DNA of 12,935 nucleotides, taken from Candidatus Microgenomates bacterium. GTDB taxonomy: Bacteria; Patescibacteriota; Microgenomatia; Levybacterales; JACOYD01. Where the stretch lies: positions 1-12,935 of the forward strand of contig JACOYD010000005.1 of the NCBI GenBank assembly GCA_016182055.1, read 5' to 3'. The notes beneath the pieces were generated by a model. That model made no database searches and was not told where the DNA came from. It was given only the letters and a program-made list of their open reading frames with translations. Both the position numbers and the translations under genes were made by a program. Below, piece by piece: positions 12,203 to 12,935 of this stretch. The stretch's first letter is position 1, and the number at the start of each line of letters is the position of its first letter.

Positions 12203-12508
12203 GTGGGTAGAAGAAAAAATTTTTTCCCGACAGTAGTTGCCATCCTGTTTTCTTGGGGTAGCTTGGCTTATTTGATATACAAAATTCCACCGACAGATGC
12301 CTGGATAGCAGGTTTTTTTCTACTGCTCTTTCTATCATTATTTCTTTCTGCCTCTTTATTATTTAATAATACCAGACGGGGCTTTCTCGTTGCTGGCGGG
12401 CTAACTGTGATTGCCCTTTTGCGCTTTTTTCATCTATTTTACCCCCTCTATATAATCCTTGTTATTGCCCTTCTGGTAACAATAGAAGTGTATTTTTTGA
12501 AAAAATAA
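12203..12508 (+). CDS. Small integral membrane protein, unknown function
   Basis: The 101-residue product has a basic start (MGRRKNFF) and three or four hydrophobic segments: about 9-26, 33-53, 61-75 and 79-97, ending LKK. I do not recognise the family and no catalytic motif is visible. The start is GTG at 12203. It is supported by TACAAT six bases upstream and by the positive-inside N-terminus; an ATG at 12195 is in another frame that stops after 13 codons. metG follows 15 bp downstream with its own -10-like element, so the two may be co-transcribed or separate. Confidence 0.65.
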   Translation: MGRRKNFFPTVVAILFSWGSLAYLIYKIPPTDAWIAGFFLLLFLSLFLSASLLFNNTRRGFLVAGGLTVIALLRFFHLFYPLYIILVIALLVTIEVYFLKK

Positions 12509-12511
12509 TGT

Positions 12512-12517
12512 TAGAAT
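12512..12517 (+). promoter_or_regulatory. -10-like element of metG
   Basis: TAGAAT ends exactly six bases before the metG ATG, the same hexamer and spacing as at rmuC. No -35 is clear. Confidence 0.45.
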
Positions 12518-12523
12518 TGCCGC

Positions 12524-12935
12524 ATGGCGAAATTTTTTATCACTAATGCCATTCCCTACGTCAATGCCAAACCGCATATCGGTCATGCCTTGGAATTTGT
12601 GCAGTCCGACGTAATTGCCCGCTACCGCAAAATTTTGGGAGATGAAGTGTTACTTCTTTGTGGAGGAGATGAGAATGCCATTAAAAATGTGCAGGCGGCA
12701 GAGCAGGCAAAAATACCAGTACAGGAGTTTATAGATAAAAATACAGAACTTTTTCGTCAGCTGGCGATTAAACTAAACATTCAATTTGATGTTTGGCAAA
12801 AGGGCAGCGACCCAAAACATCATTCTTCCTCACAAAAACTCTGGCAACTCTGCTTTGCAGAGGGCGATATTTACAAAAAATCTTACGAGGGGCTTTATTG
12901 CGTGGGCTGCGAACTTTTTTACGAGAAAGAAGAGC
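12524..12935 (+). CDS. metG: Methionyl-tRNA synthetase, 5' part
   Basis: The enzyme charges tRNA-Met with methionine, including initiator tRNA. 137 complete codons are visible before the window ends. The N-terminus MAKFFITNAIPYVNAKPHIGHA holds the class I HIGH signature (PHIGH, about residues 17-21). LLLCGGDENAIKNVQAAE stands where most MetRS have a GTDEHG-type motif; Gly-Asp-Glu-Asn is a variant. YEGLYCVGCELFY near the end starts the connective-peptide region that usually binds zinc in this enzyme; both Cys of CVGC are present. The KMSKS loop and anticodon-binding domain lie beyond the window. ATG 12524 gives the expected family N-terminus. It follows the small membrane protein gene by 15 bp. 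Confidence 0.93.
   Translation, partial: MAKFFITNAIPYVNAKPHIGHALEFVQSDVIARYRKILGDEVLLLCGGDENAIKNVQAAEQAKIPVQEFIDKNTELFRQLAIKLNIQFDVWQKGSDPKHHSSSQKLWQLCFAEGDIYKKSYEGLYCVGCELFYEKEE

Overview
The window looks like a chromosomal piece of a Patescibacteria/CPR bacterium, most probably of the Microgenomates type. Reasons: moderate AT-rich composition, compact mixed-strand gene order, two FemA/FemB-family (FemX-like) aminoacyltransferases side by side, a helicase fused to a RecB/Cas4-like nuclease, a small RnfD-like membrane protein beside a cupredoxin, a methionyl-tRNA synthetase with a divergent nucleotide-binding loop, and AT-rich short tandem repeats inside coding genes. The phylum call is inference from gene content; no rRNA gene is present.

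Layout. Positions 1-2158 (minus strand): a lipoprotein cut by the window edge, an LCP-family wall-polymer ligase, and tpiA, whose end overlaps the LCP start. Positions 2182-5930 (plus strand): a UvrD/PcrA helicase, a FemX-like ligase and a second FemX-like gene whose N-terminus is broken. Positions 5919-12159 (minus strand): a 982-residue helicase-nuclease fusion, a cupredoxin that has lost its usual copper ligands, a structured intergenic region, an RnfD-like membrane protein, an orphan 209-residue protein with a near-consensus promoter, and an rmuC gene split by a frameshift. Positions 12203-12935 (plus strand): a small membrane protein and the 5' part of metG.

Functional themes are cell envelope (lipoprotein, LCP, FemX pair), DNA processing (two SF1 helicases, Cas4-like nuclease domain, RmuC), a possible redox pair (RnfD-like, cupredoxin), and core metabolism and translation (tpiA, metG).

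The most striking signal is a two-layer repeat system inside conserved genes. Layer one is tandem arrays of 7-nt units (one array of 8-nt units) at variable sites of both helicases and both FemX genes. Layer two is a GC-rich 24-bp element beginning CCCTTCGAC and ending CAGGGCAGG or CAGGGCAAG. In two genes it sits inside a heptad array, after the second base of a unit; removing it restores an exact five-unit array. In femX one 24-bp copy lies nested inside another. Because 24 is divisible by 3, each insertion keeps the reading frame, whereas gain or loss of one heptad would break it.

A second theme is promoter position. Nearly every gene that could begin a transcript has a -10-like hexamer ending 5-9 nt before its start codon, which predicts leaderless or nearly leaderless mRNAs. 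Genes lacking a close hexamer (LCP, RnfD-like) instead show a Shine-Dalgarno-like sequence.
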